A DNA stretch of 64,000 nucleotides, taken from the NCBI GenBank assembly GCA_021018815.1, contig JAITYX010000003.1, positions 14,155,501 through 14,219,500 of the forward strand, given 5' to 3'. The DNA comes from Talinum fruticosum (Eukaryota > Streptophyta > Magnoliopsida > Caryophyllales > Talinaceae). Shown here piece by piece: positions 1-11,436 of this stretch. Both the position numbers and the translations under genes were made by a program. Positions within the stretch are counted from its first letter, which is position 1; each line of letters starts with the position of its first letter. A model generated the notes under the pieces. It saw only the letters and a program-made list of their open reading frames with translations, was not told the DNA's origin and ran no database searches.

Positions 1-152
1 TGAACAGCTACTTGTTGAAATTTTCAGGTCATTTTTGTGACCTAGATTTCCTTTATAATTAGAGGGTCTAACTCCTCACTTTGGTAAAGGTCATTAACTT
101 ATCTACATGTCTGCTAAAATTAAGCTAAGAGCTATACAATGCTATATTGGTA
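1..152. other. Flank of Copia element A, with left target-site duplication
   Basis: No coding signal is recognised here. The last five bases (148-152, TGGTA) match the five bases after the far end of element A (12894-12898, CGGTA) at four of five positions. I read this as the target-site duplication with one C/T change. Confidence 0.6.
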
Positions 153-1579
153 TGAAGGTTTGCTATTGGAGAGGCTAAGTTATTCTAGAGGGGAAGTGAA
201 TACTCGTGATGGAAGATTTTAGCGGAATAACAAACTATTCTCGCTCAGCAAAGACTTAGAAAATAATTATGAGTCTACATTGGACTCGGAAACGGACAAG
301 ACACAAAAATACGTGGAAACCCTCTTGGGCGTGAAAACCACGGATAGTGTTAATCCAAGCACTAAGTCAAATTCACTATTTTGAATCCACAAAATACAAG
401 AATTGACCCTTACTGAATTTCTCCCTTATACAATTCAATTACAAGATTTCCCTAGACTTAGAAATTCTGTTATCTAATTTAGTACTTCCTAACCGAGGTA
501 ACCTTTACAGACTAGGGAAGAATTGAGCTGAGTTAACCCTTACAACTCAGTCAAGGGACTTAAAAGAAAATTGAATATGTAATTGATTATAAAAATTTTC
601 TCTTTACAACTCGTAAAGTAAGAACTTAAGAAGTGGAGTTGTAAAAGCTAGAAGATTGAGAGAGTATGCACCGAGGAAGTGATTAGAAATATGTTCGTAA
701 AATCCTCAAGTCTTGTAGGAAGGCTTCTATTTATACTCAACATGGCAGAGTAACCATTTAAACTAGTTCTACACTTGTGAGCTTCATTAGCTGTTGTAAC
801 GGCTAGTCCGAGTCACTCAAAAATGAGCCGTTGCAAAATGAACGTTATGCTTTTGCCCTTGGCTTATAAAGTAGTCCATCGCACTAGTGGTGACTGAAAT
901 CTAGGGTGGAAACAAATGTTAGACTCAAATTTAAAGTTTATCGGATTTGGTAACAAACAACCCCGACACGATGTCGGAGCCTTGTCTAGAAAAAGGTGTT
1001 TTTCTGTCTGCTAGTGTTTAACAATAGGAAGTCGATTGGTATTGCTTTTCAAAATAAGATTAAAATACTTTAATCAACTTGCAAAAGTAAATCAAAGTGG
1101 TACTTAGAGTATAAAAATATTTTGGTCTAAGATTAGGAAAAGATAATAATTAATTCATAATAATTAAGTGCTTAATTATCTTTAGCTCGAAAGAATGGAA
1201 TTTTCTGAGTCTAATATTCAATATGTTCAAATTCCATCTTAAGTCAATCCTTTAAATGATCAAGTTACTAAGATTGAATAAGTAAAATGCAAAGGCTTGA
1301 TTAGGTAAATAATTTCATACAATAAACCGACTTAGAAAAGAGAATTAACGTAATAATTCGTTTTTAGTTAGAACAATAAGTCGATGCTCGGAATATGAAG
1401 TGTTGGAAAAATTATTTACTCATACCATCTTTCTAAGTTATGTCCGAGTGGGTCAAAACCTATTTAAGTGTTTCTACTTAAGATATGGTTTCGAGTGGGT
1501 CGAACAATGTTGAAAAGTTAAAGTTAAGCTTCTTAAGATCAAAACCATAGAGAGATAGAGAGTTATACCTAAGTCTTCA
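153..1579 (-). repeat. 3' LTR of Copia element A
   Basis: The plus-strand text starts TGAAGGTTTGCT and ends CTAAGTCTTCA, so it has TG...CA ends. It aligns along its length with 11437-12893. A TATA box (TATAAATAG, reverse strand) lies at 727-735. The two LTRs of A differ at many scattered sites, so the insertion is not recent. Confidence 0.92.
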
Positions 1580-1594
1580 ATCTCCACCTTTTGA
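1580..1594 (-). other. Polypurine tract of Copia element A
   Basis: Read on the minus strand this is CATCAAAAGGTGGAGAT directly before the 3' LTR, the expected site for plus-strand DNA priming. Element B has the matching CATCAAAAGGGAGAGAT at 32336-32352. Confidence 0.75.
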
Positions 1595-2107
1595 TGAAAG
1601 ACATTCCATACTTAAGATAGAAGCTAAGAGTGCAAAGAGTTAAGTTTTCATTGCATATCGAACCAGAAAAATATCGAGTATACTTATCAAAGTATCGAGC
1701 ATATACTCACTACTACAAAACTGCTAAATAGCGACGGAAAAACTTCCGTCGCCACATAGCTGACGGAATCGGCGACGGAATCGACAAAACCGACAACCGT
1801 GTCGACAGACGATGGATTTAGCGATGGAATGAGGAATCCGTCACTCATTTGGAATCGCCGACGAAATTTCCGTCACTAATAAATTTAGCAACGGAATATT
1901 CCGTCGCTAATCCGTCGATAGGGTACGCTGATTTATAAAATGAAGGATAACCCAAAAAAATAATAATTAATTTAGTACTTAGCGACGGAATTATCCGTCA
2001 CTGTTCCGTCGCTAAGTGAATTTTTTATTAGTGACTGAACAGACGACGGACTGTTCCATCGCTAAATATAAATAAATCCAGATCCGGCCTTTCGGCCGAT
2101 CGAACTT

Positions 2108-2400
2108 TTGAAAGCAAAGAGAGAGAGAGACTCGAGCGATTCCGCGCGTTCACCCCCACTGCCGCCGATTTGCCACCCCCACCCCCACCCCCACTCCCGC
2201 CGCCGATTCGCCGGCTGCCGCCTTCACCGGCCGTCCACTACCCTTCCTCCGCCGTGTGAGGAACACGAAGGCCAAAGACGTGAGTTCTCCTTGGTTGCTC
2301 CCGACCCGTGTGCCGCCGCTACTGCCGCTCGGGTGGAGGACACCGCCGTACGCCTGTCGTCCCGCCGCCACCGCCGCCGCCCGTGCCGCTTCTTCTTTGA
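2108..2400 (+). other. GC-rich, exon-like block inside the CACTA element
   Basis: A GC-rich block in an AT-rich element, starting with a GA-rich leader (gagagagagaga), continuing with CCGCCG-type codons and ending GAAG followed by GTATGG, which looks like a 5' splice site before an AT-rich intron-like stretch. It is open in two plus frames and one minus frame, as low-complexity GC sequence often is. It could be the element's own first exon/5' UTR or a captured gene fragment. I do not recognise a protein. Confidence 0.4.
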
Positions 2401-2426
2401 AGGTATGGTTTTGTTTATTTTTATTA

Positions 2427-2835
2427 GATTTAGGGTTTTATAAAATTTAACTTCAAATTGATGAATATATGTAAGTTGTTGGAAATTAATGTTGCTTGTG
2501 AATGAATTTGAAAAGAAAGATGTGCAATTGTGTTATTTATGGAGTAAATGTTATTGAAGTTAGATTTAGGATTTTTAAAAATGTAACTTGAAATTGATGA
2601 ATATATGTAATTTGTTGGAAATTAATGTTGTTTGTGAATGAATTTGAAAAGAAAAAATGTGCAATTGTGTTATTTATGGAGTAAATGTTATTGAAGTTAG
2701 ATTTAGGGTTTTTAATAATTTAACTTAAAATTGATGAATGTATATAATTTATTGCAAATGAATATTGTTTGTCAATGAATTTGAAATGAAAAATGTGCAA
2801 TTGTGTTATTTATGGAGTAAATGTTATTGAAGTTA
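2427..2835 (+). repeat. Three tandem copies of a 136-bp unit
   Basis: Units start at 2427, 2563 and 2700, each beginning GATTTAGG and ending GTTATTGAAGTTA. Periods are 136, 137 and 136 bp. A partial fourth copy starts at 2836 and drifts into a variant repeat (GATTTGTTGGA, twice). The array lies in the intron-like part after the GC-rich block. Confidence 0.85.
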
Positions 2836-3239
2836 GATTTGTTGGAAATTATTATTGAAGTTGAAGTAGATGTAGATGTTATTTATGTATAAATTTGTGT
2901 TGTTTAAAGTATGTGGTGTTAGATTTGTTGGACATTATTGTTGAAGTTGAAGTAAATGTTTTTGTGATTTATATATGTGCAATTGTTTGTGATTTATTTA
3001 TGTTAGTTTGTTTATGCTAATTAGGTATGATTAGGTATGATTAATTTAATTATATTTGTGTGAGTTTATTTATGCTAATTAGGTATGATTAGTTTAATTA
3101 TGATCTAAATACTTACGAGTAATATATAGAAATTAAAGAAATTTATTTATAATAAAAAAATATATGTTAAATGCATAATGGTTTTATATAGATTATGTTC
3201 ATTATAGAAGATATGTAATCTCGGTAAGCATCCGGATTC

Positions 3240-3407
3240 GTGTGCTTGGGTTGGAAAATCGACGAGCTTAAAGAAAAGGTGGACAATTTCGCTGAACCAA
3301 TAGCACGGTTCAATGAATTTTTGAAATCTTAGCAAGCATCCGGATCTCACCGTCGACGAGTACAACCACAAGAGGAAGAGGAAGAGGAAGAGGAAGAGGA
3401 AGATTGA
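3240..3407 (+). pseudogene. C-terminal remnant of a CACTA transposase-like ORF
   Basis: One plus frame reads a helical stretch, IDELKEKVDNFAEPIARF, from 3258, then a TAG stop at 3330-3332. It continues in the same frame through a basic segment and a run of nine glutamates to a TGA at 3405-3407. A short coiled-coil followed by an acidic tail at the 3' end of the element is the usual way such CACTA ORFs finish. The rest of the transposase is missing. Position and orientation make this the element's own relic. The assignment rests on composition and position, not on a catalytic motif. Confidence 0.5.
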
Positions 3408-4327
3408 GGACCTTGGATCGATTCATTGTGAGCTTTTGTGGATTTGTGAACATTTTGCAAACTTTTAACATGCATGTGTTATGGTTTCTTCGAACTTTTG
3501 TATGATTGTTTTTGTGAACTTGTGAATTGGTTATATATATGTTTGGATTGTGTATGTTGGATTTGTATATCCAACTTGGATGAGTACTTTGTGGCCGGCA
3601 TATGTAAATGCCAAATGTAAATGTCACATATGTGAATGTTGGATTTGTATATTCGTTCACAATTTTTTGTATTAGGGTAACGAATTATTAGAAAATTGTA
3701 TTTTGGAATTCCGCCCGGATAGCGATGGACCAGCGACGGATCGGCGACGAATCAGCGACGGATCCCCCGATTAGCGATGGAATTCAGCGACGTAAAGTCA
3801 CCATGTTCCGTCGCTGATTCTCATTAGCTAATGAAGCAATTTCCGTCGCCCATCCGTCGCTAATTAACGATGAATTGCGTGAATTCCGTCGCTAAAATTT
3901 AGCGACCGGATTTCAATGACGGAAATATTCCGTCGCTATTTTCGGAATTTCGTCGCTATTTTACAATTTTCCGTCGCTAATTGTCTGTTTTGTAGTAGTG
4001 TTTAGAGCATATATATCGAAGTTTTATGAACATGTATCAAAGCAAAGATAAAGTATATCGAGTAAAGATAAACTATTAAAAATATAACTAAGTTATGCTT
4101 AGAAATAGGGAAATTTCATTGAAACTCGAAAGTAACATACAACGATAAAAAAAACATAAGAAACTAAGCCAAACATCTATCTTTTTCTTTCCCCTATGCA
4201 TTTCATCAAAAGTAAAGGAGGGAGGGATCAACGTGAAAAGTACAGAGATGTTGGACAAAAAATTTAAAATTAAGAGGGAGGTGGAGCAGTGCGGGTTGAG
4301 GCGTAAGAACGGGGACCTCATATGCGT

Positions 4328-5838
4328 CTATAACCATGTGTAGATGTAGTCTGTGCAAGGCAAAAGTAGGGGTAAGTTAGGGACTTGAAGTGTACTCCTG
4401 CGAATCCGAGGTTGTTCATCCTCTAGTTCTTCTTTTGAGCCCACAAACACTTCAGCTTGAGGTCGTTGAACCGAGGAGAGGGCTTTAGACTCACCTACAT
4501 CTCCAACCTCTTCCGAGGCGGATCGAGTATAATCTGATGAGATCACCTCGGGTTCTTTCTCTCCTTGGCCCTTAGCCGGGGCTGCTTCGGTTCCTTCTGC
4601 TCCTTCTTCCTCTCCTTCCTCTCCTTCTTCTCCTTCCGACTCCGAGTGAGAAGAAGTTAAGGACTCCGATGGGGTTTCTTCGAGTGATGGTCTAAGTCCT
4701 CACTGCTTTGAATCTTCTCTCCCGGAGGCGGTGGATCCGATCTTGTTGGCGCTTGATCACCTTCTTGAGCTCACCAACTAAGGCTTGACTATTGTCAATT
4801 TAGCGCTAAGCCTTACTCCGGAACCGAGTCAAGATTGGCATGAAATCCCGAAAAGCCGCCACAACCGATTGCAACTCTTTGGTTAAGGCGAGAAAATGGG
4901 GTTGCCAGAGAAGGGGTAGGCTGGGAAGATGAAGGTCCAGCTGTAAGAAGAGGAGTCTTAGAGTCTTTCTAACTATAAGGAGCGAGGAGAAGGTGCAAGC
5001 TCGAAGTATGAGCCGAGACACTAGGTCGGATTTCTTAGTATCCTAATCCAATGAGCTCACCTCTGCCTATACAAACAGATGGCTCCAGAAATTTTTGTGG
5101 ATCAAAAGGGAGATCCATCTTGAATTGAGCGAAAACAAGTAGAAAGCAAAGCTCCAAAGGGAAGAGGAGGTTGTTTCGATATAAGGGAATTGAAGTAATA
5201 TATTCCAAGATGAAAGGGAAAAGGTCAACCTCATACCCTTCAAGGATACCATAGAGAACCTTGACAACTTTGCTTGTTTGGGTTATCCTTGGAGGGGCCA
5301 AAGGAAAAGAAATTTCTCATCAAGATGAAGTAAAGAAGTCTTACTTCGAGGTAATCTGAGTCACATAAACGTTCTTTCTAGACTTTGGAACCTCCTTGGA
5401 GTATCTATCAAAGAAGTCATCAGCAACTTCATTAAATGGAATGGGGTTCGAGTTCAAGAAAAGGCACTTCACATTAAAGAGTTTGTGAAGGAGAGAGAGA
5501 TTGACGAATGGTTTTGCCTTGAATGACTAAAGAGATTACATTATCTCTCGCATACATGTTGGAGTAGAACTCGGTGGCGAGTTACGGATAGATATAGTCG
5601 CGAAACACAAGTACTTGTAAGCAGGTGTGTTGAGTATAGGCTTGATCTACGAAAATTTACTGGTGGAGAAGAATTTCTCTTCTATGAAGTAGTGTTGGGC
5701 CACGATGAGCTTTTGGTCATCATAGGATGGGGCTTTTCCCTTAGACGGATCCTTTTGAGGATTCTTAGAGCAAGTGGATTTGGTTCTAGCCTTCTTTGTG
5801 GCTAAACCTCCTTCCATGGTGCTTCCTCTCTTAGGCAT
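4328..5838 (-). pseudogene. Third ORF of Copia element A (post-pol, function unknown)
   Basis: This decayed ORF lies between pol and the 3' LTR on the coding strand of A. The chosen start at 5838 gives MPKRG, matching the third ORF of element B at 30327. The next 60 residues are basic, with an NLS-like KKARTK. Further on come a block with EFYSNMYARDN and later VIQGKTI, then LNSNPIPF.EVADDFF, then ILEGYEVDLFPFILE (5250-5203), also present in B. The C-terminal part is rich in Ser, Pro and Glu and ends near 4328. Frameshifts break it several times. The frame is also open upstream to a Met at 5955, adding a hydrophobic Leu/Ser segment, but that DNA is a pyrimidine tract. SIRE1-type elements carry a post-pol ORF called env-like; I see no envelope architecture here. 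The FY.N/V.GK block recalls the family Pfam labels putative plant transposon protein, a weak match. Confidence 0.7.
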
Positions 5839-5991
5839 GGTTGAAGGAGAGTGGAAAAGATTGAGAGTAAGAGAGCGAAAAGAGTAGATGAATGAGAGAG
5901 AGAGTAGAGAGTTAAGTTTCGAGTTCAAGAGTGAAGAGAGCAAGAGTGAGAGCAAGAAATAGCAAAGTGATCGAATGAGAACGAAGGGGTG

Positions 5992-6000
5992 CTATTTATA
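5992..6000 (-). promoter_or_regulatory. Internal TATA box before the third ORF of element A
   Basis: TATAAATAG on the minus strand, about 155 bases upstream of the MPKRG start and within the pol-ORF3 spacer. It has the same core as the LTR TATA box (12013-12021). Element B has TATAAATA at the equivalent place. Confidence 0.5.
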
Positions 6001-6386
6001 GAATAAGAGCCTTCATTGAACAAAAGCCTTTCTAACTTCAGCCTTCAAAGCAACGGTTAGCGGATCGTTGAGTATTCCAGTGAGTAAAGGCTATCTCGAA
6101 ACAACTTCCCTCTAACGGCTAGTTTGCATGCCGAGAGAGAAAAAGAGATTTTCGAAAACTTTTCCAAGATTCTCTATTAATCTAGAGATGATCTCATATT
6201 TTTGATGTCCATATTTCTCATAAATTGTGGCTGACTCAATGATGTGTCCGAGTGACTTAGAACACACTCAAAAAATTAATAACTCATAGCTCGGTCTCAT
6301 TTTTGTTCAACCGATCCATTTGTTATTCACTCATAACATATAGTAATCAGTCAAGTTCATGATAATTTTAAGAAATAACGAAATAA

Positions 6387-9300
6387 TCATGCAATCAACA
6401 TGCCAAGTTCATTCCTAATAAAGCAAAACTAATCTTCACTCAGAGGTTTTGTGAAAATATCAGCTAATTGAAATTTTCTAAGAATAAACTCTAGTTCAAT
6501 ATCACCTTTCTCGAGTGGTCTCTCAGTAAATTATACCTAACCTCAATGTGTTTCGTTTTAGAGTGTTGAATTGGATTCTTGGTGATACTGATGGCACTTT
6601 GATTATCACACTTGATTGGTATTGATGTGAATGATAGTCCAAGATCCTTCAAGTGTTGCTTGATCTAAAGAATCCGAGCACAGCAAGCTCCACCTGCTAT
6701 GTACTCGGCTTCGGTAGTTGATAGAGTTACTGAGTTCTACTTCTTTGAATGCCGGGAGATAAGTGATTGACCCAGAAATTGGCATGCTCTTATTGTGCAC
6801 TTTCTATCAAGTTTATATCTAGCATAATCAGCATCTCGAGTATCCAATAAGGGTTAGATCCGAGTCCTTCGGATACTAGAGACCAAGTGTTTGAGTTCCT
6901 ACAAGATATCTAAAAATTCTCTTCACCACGGTGAGATGTGATTCTTTTGGGTTAGCTTGAAATCTTGCACAAAGGCAGACACTAAACATGATATCTGGCC
7001 TAATAGATATAAGATAAAGTAGAGATCCAATCATATCTCTCGTAGAGTTTTGATCTACAACTTTACCTTTCTCATCCGAGTCCAGGTTCAATGCTACTAC
7101 TCATGGGTGTTGCTGCATGCGTCACATCTTGTAGCTTGTACTTCTTCAATAATATCTTGGTGTATTTTGATTGATGAACATAGATGTCATCCTTATCTTG
7201 CTTGATTTGCAATCCAAGGAAAAAATTGAGTTCTCCCGTCGTGCTCATTTGGAAATCCTATCTCACTAACTCAGAAAACTCTTGGCATAGAGTTTTATTA
7301 GTAGCTCCAAAAATAATGTCATCAACATAGATTCGAATGATAAGAAAATCATTCCCCTTGGTTTTTGTAAAAAGAGTTTTGTCAATAAGACCTCTCTTGA
7401 AGTCATTTTCAACTAAAACATTGCTTAGTCTTTCATACCAAGCTCCGGGAGCTTGTCTCGGACCATACAAAGCCTTTTGCAATTTGAAAACATGATTTGA
7501 AAATTAAGAGTTTTCAAATCCAGGGGATGCTCAACATAAACTTCTTCTTGAATGTAACCATTGAGAAATGCACACTTAACATCAATTTGATAAAGCTTAA
7601 TGTTAATGCTAGATGCAAATGGTAAGAGAATTTCGATTGCCTCAATCCTAGCAATAGGTGCAAAGGTTTCCCCACAATCAATTCCCTCTTCTTGGTCATA
7701 TCCTTGAGCAACTAATCTGACCTTATTTCGACTACCAACCCTCTCTCATCCAGTTTGTTCTTGAAAACCCATTTGGTTCCTATAACTAGGGGTTATAAGG
7801 TCGTTTGGTCGAGTCCGGACTTGGTTTCTTTCAAATTGAGATAATTCTTCTTGCATGGCCTATACTCATTCAGGTTCAAGTAGGGCTTCTAGTACATTGT
7901 TAGGTTCCATTAATGAGATGAATGATGAGAATGCAAATAGATTTTATAAAGAGGAACGAGTTCTTACCCCATTGTTGATGTTAGAAATGATGTTGTTAGG
8001 TGGGTGACTAGATGCATATTTGAAAGCTTTACTTGTCCTTTGATTTACCAAGTTTGTTCGTTGAATGGTCCGACCTTCAATTGATTCTTCTTGTTGAACT
8101 TCTTCATTAGCTTGTCCTTCAGCAGTCTAAGCTAGTTTCTAAGCTAACTCATTCCGAGTTGGCCTATTCTCGAGTTGTCTTAGTTCCTTTGATGTGGTTC
8201 ATTCTAAGCTCGACCTCGCTATGTCATCTTCATCTCGGTTGAGCTTGAGGTCCGAGAAAATGGATTCATTTGTCCTACCATGATCAATTTCATCAAAGAC
8301 AACGTGGATACTTTCTTCCACTTTGTTAGTTCTCTTGTTAAAAATTCTATAAACCTTACTATGAGATGAGTAACCCATAAATATACCTTCATCCGGCCGT
8401 GCATCAAACTTAGTCAAATGTTCCTTACCATTGTTATGCACAAAGCATTTAGATCCGAATGGTTTGAAGTAGGAAATGTTAGGCTTATTTCCTTTATATA
8501 GCTCACGGGGTGTCTTCTTTAGAATGGTTCCGATGAGGCATCTCTTCAATGTGTAATTTGCGGTGTCGACTACCTCGAGCTCTGAAATAGTAAGGTAGAT
8601 CATTTTCAATCATCATTGTCCTTCCTATTTCTTCAAGTGTTATGTTCTTTCTCTCTACTACTCCATTTTGTTGAGGAGTTCTTGGTGCTGAGAAATTATG
8701 AGAGATGTCATTCTTATCACGTAAGTCTGCAAATTCCGAGTAATCGAACTCCCTTTCATGGTAAGTTTGAATTCTCATGATCCGAGTCTCGGACTCCACT
8801 TGAATTTTCCTGCAGATCTTAGTGACTCTTTGAATGCTTCATTTTTGTTCTTCGAGAAAACACGCCTAGGTCAATCGTGAGTAATCATCAATAATAACAA
8901 GCATATATGATTTACCTCATAAGCTTTTGACATGAATTTCACCACACAAATCCATATGAATCAATTGAACTACTTTGGATGTGGACACTCTGTCTTAAGT
9001 TGCTTAAAGATTATCCGACTTACGTTCCTTTTGTGCATGCCTCATAGATTTTATCTTTCTTAAATGCACAGTTAGGTAAACCTCTAACTAATCCATGAGA
9101 TGCAAGCTTCTTAATGGTATGCATGCTGATATGGCCTAGTGTACGATGCCATGTCCATGAATTATCGTTCGGAGAAGCTTTTAAGCATGATAAATCTTGA
9201 CTAGAATCGGAAAGAGGAATGATGTAAGTGTTACCTGACCTCGGACACTGAGAGCTTTGTCTCTTTGGTGACTGCATCGAAATGAAGCGGTTGGTGCGAG

Positions 9301-11378
9301 TGAATCTTACCCCTTGACCTTTGTCACATAACCGAGATATGCTCGGAAGGTTGTACTTGAGCCCTTTGACAAGGTAAACTAAATTAACCGAATTGTCTCC
9401 TTGACCAATTCATCTAATTCCAACTATCTTGCCTTTGCTATTGTCTCCAAATGTGATGTTTCCTCCTTTCATTTCTTCTAATTCCGAGAAGAGTCTTGTG
9501 TCCCCGGACATATGGCGCGAGCATTCACTGTCTAAGTACCGGTGACCCTTTCGTTTCTAAGTGACCTGCAAAACAGAAATAAACTAACCCTTCTCACTTC
9601 CTCTCACAAATCTAGTACCTATTTTTATTGTGGTCCTTTTCTAAGGAAGAACGTTTTGGGAACCCACATTTGAATGATTTTGGGTTTGGTCCGATTCTGA
9701 GTCTTCTTTCTTAAGAACTAACTATGTTTCTCTTTCCTTTGAAAATCTCTCTTTTGTAGATAGTTTGAGAAGGCTTTTTTCATGAAAACGATTATAGGCT
9801 CGGTCCCTTTTGTTTTTGAATGAATAGGACCATGCTCAGCCTTCCCGAACTTAATAGTTTTGGAATCGGTTTTAAAAAGATTAATTTTACGAATTATCTT
9901 CCTTTTCAACATTATATCCAAGACCTTGTATTCAAAATGAGACACACCGAGAACCAAGTAATAAATAAAGGTTTTTCTAACCTGGAGTGAGCTTTAAAAC
10001 CAAGTCTTAAGACTCATTGAACTTCTGCTTCAATTGGTCATTCTCTATTCTAAGGCACTTAGACTCATGCTCATTACCTTGAGTATCGGTCTCGAGCACT
10101 TTCGGATTTTGTCTTAAGTTTTCTAAATAATTTTTTAAGGAAGTGTTCTCAACATTAAGAGATTCTAGTTTCTCTTTAAATTCATAAGATTTAGAATTGG
10201 ACTTCTCCTCCACAATAAAAATATATCTAGCAAGATCATGCTTGGAAAACTCAAGGAAGTAGTTAATTACCTGTGGATCTGTCTCCTTAATATCCGAGGC
10301 ATAGCTGTTTGACTCGGATCTGGCTTCTAAGTCCGTTAATGCCATTAGACACTTTGAGTCATCGGAATCATCTTCTTCTTCTGAATCATCATCACTTCAA
10401 GTAGCCACCATAGCCTTTTTCTTCTTTCTTTCCTTCTTTCTCTTTGGACAATCCTTGACTATGTGCTCCTTGCTGCCACACTCAAAACAACCATAGTTCT
10501 TAGTTAAAGATAAATTGGAAGAGGATGAGTATTTACCTTTCTTGTAGAAATCTTGTTTTGACCTCTTTTTGCCACTTTATGTATTTCATCATCTTCTTAA
10601 AACCACGGGTTATGAGTGCCATGGGATATTCTTCAGAATCTAAGGAGCTTAGACTTTTTGTCTTTCTTCCGAGGCCATGAGTGCAATATTTCTTTTGGTG
10701 CTAACCTCAACTTCCTCTTTTTCTAGGTGCAGCTCATGAGTGAGTAGCTTGCCAATGAGCTCATCTCGGATTTAACATAGATAAATCTTGAGCTTCCTCG
10801 ATTGTTGTCACCTTGGGACCCCATTTTCTCTTTGGTAGACTTCTTAGAATCTTTCCGACAACTTCTTTGTGAGAAATCTTCCTTCTAAGGGACTTGAGAT
10901 TGTTGACAATCTCATTGAAGCGAATGTATATCCGAGTGATGTTCTCATCAAGCTCCATTTTTAACATCTCATACCTATGGAGGAACCGACTTATCTTTAC
11001 TTGCTTCACTTGACTGGTTCCTTCATAAGTGTTGACCGAGTGTGTCCCATACTTCTTTGGTTGTGTCACGGGTAGACACTCTTTTGTATTCTTCCGAGTT
11101 GATTGCGCACATTAGAGTGTTTATGGCCTTGAAATTCTTCCTGTACTTCTCGTTCTCTTTAGTGGTAAACTCGGACTTCACCTTGGGTACATGTGTTGTT
11201 CCTTCCATCTTCATGGGAGTGTAGTTGCCATTTTAGATGATGTTCCGGACCTCCTCATCACGAGTCCTGGATGAAGCATTCCATCATCTTCTTCCGAGTG
11301 TGCGAAGTATGAACCCTTGAACTTGGGTGGTTTGGTAAAAGATCTTCGTTCATCGAACTCTCCATTATTCCGAGCCAT
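6387..11378 (-). pseudogene. gag-pol of Copia element A
   Basis: A decayed Copia polyprotein. The gag start at 11378 gives MARNNGEFDERRSF, as in B and C. The gag core (UBN2-like) runs to about 10760, the zinc knuckle CFECGSKEHIVKDC (10489-10448) is intact, and a coiled-coil-like tail covers 10345-10007. Protease is at 9532-9524 with D-S-E where D-S-G is expected. The pre-integrase domain is 9277-9020, and the integrase core about 9000-8560 has a PQQNGVVERK motif. The integrase C-terminal region follows to 8199. RT runs about 7860-7090, with YVDD at 7329-7318. RNase H is about 6890-6387 and stops with TGA at 6387. Stops and frameshifts break it into pieces, so it is inactive. Confidence 0.92.
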
Positions 11379-11422
11379 TTGATATTTAGACTTTAGATTT
11401 GTTAGATCCTTTAAGAAGGTTA

Positions 11423-11436
11423 GGCTCGATACCAAT
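11423..11436 (-). other. Primer binding site of element A (initiator Met tRNA type)
   Basis: The minus strand reads ATTGGTATCGAGCC directly after the 5' LTR. This is one change from the common TGGTATCAGAGC primer site complementary to the 3' end of initiator-Met tRNA. B and C have the same sequence. Confidence 0.85.

Larger units (their letters stand above)
1708..4000 (+). mobile_element. CACTA (En/Spm) DNA transposon inserted in element A
   Basis: The ends are CACTACTACAAAAC and its inverted copy GTTTTGTAGTAGTG. Dense subterminal repeats of the GCGACGGAA / TTCCGTCGCT type fill 1730-2060 and 3720-3980 in both orientations, as expected for binding sites of a CACTA transposase. The interior holds a GC-rich exon-like block, a triple 136-bp repeat and the C-terminal end of a transposase-like ORF. 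At 2293 bp it is too short to be autonomous. No clear 3-bp target duplication is visible (ACT on the left, TTT on the right). Confidence 0.9.

Noticed and set aside
1708..4000. A 3-bp target duplication for the CACTA element
   Set aside because: Flanking triplets are ACT and TTT, so none can be claimed. The GAGCATATA seen on both sides also recurs in the local sequence.
4328..5955. Calling the third ORF an envelope gene
   Set aside because: The only hydrophobic segments lie upstream of the conserved MPKRG start, in pyrimidine-rich DNA. No anchor or surface-protein layout is visible.
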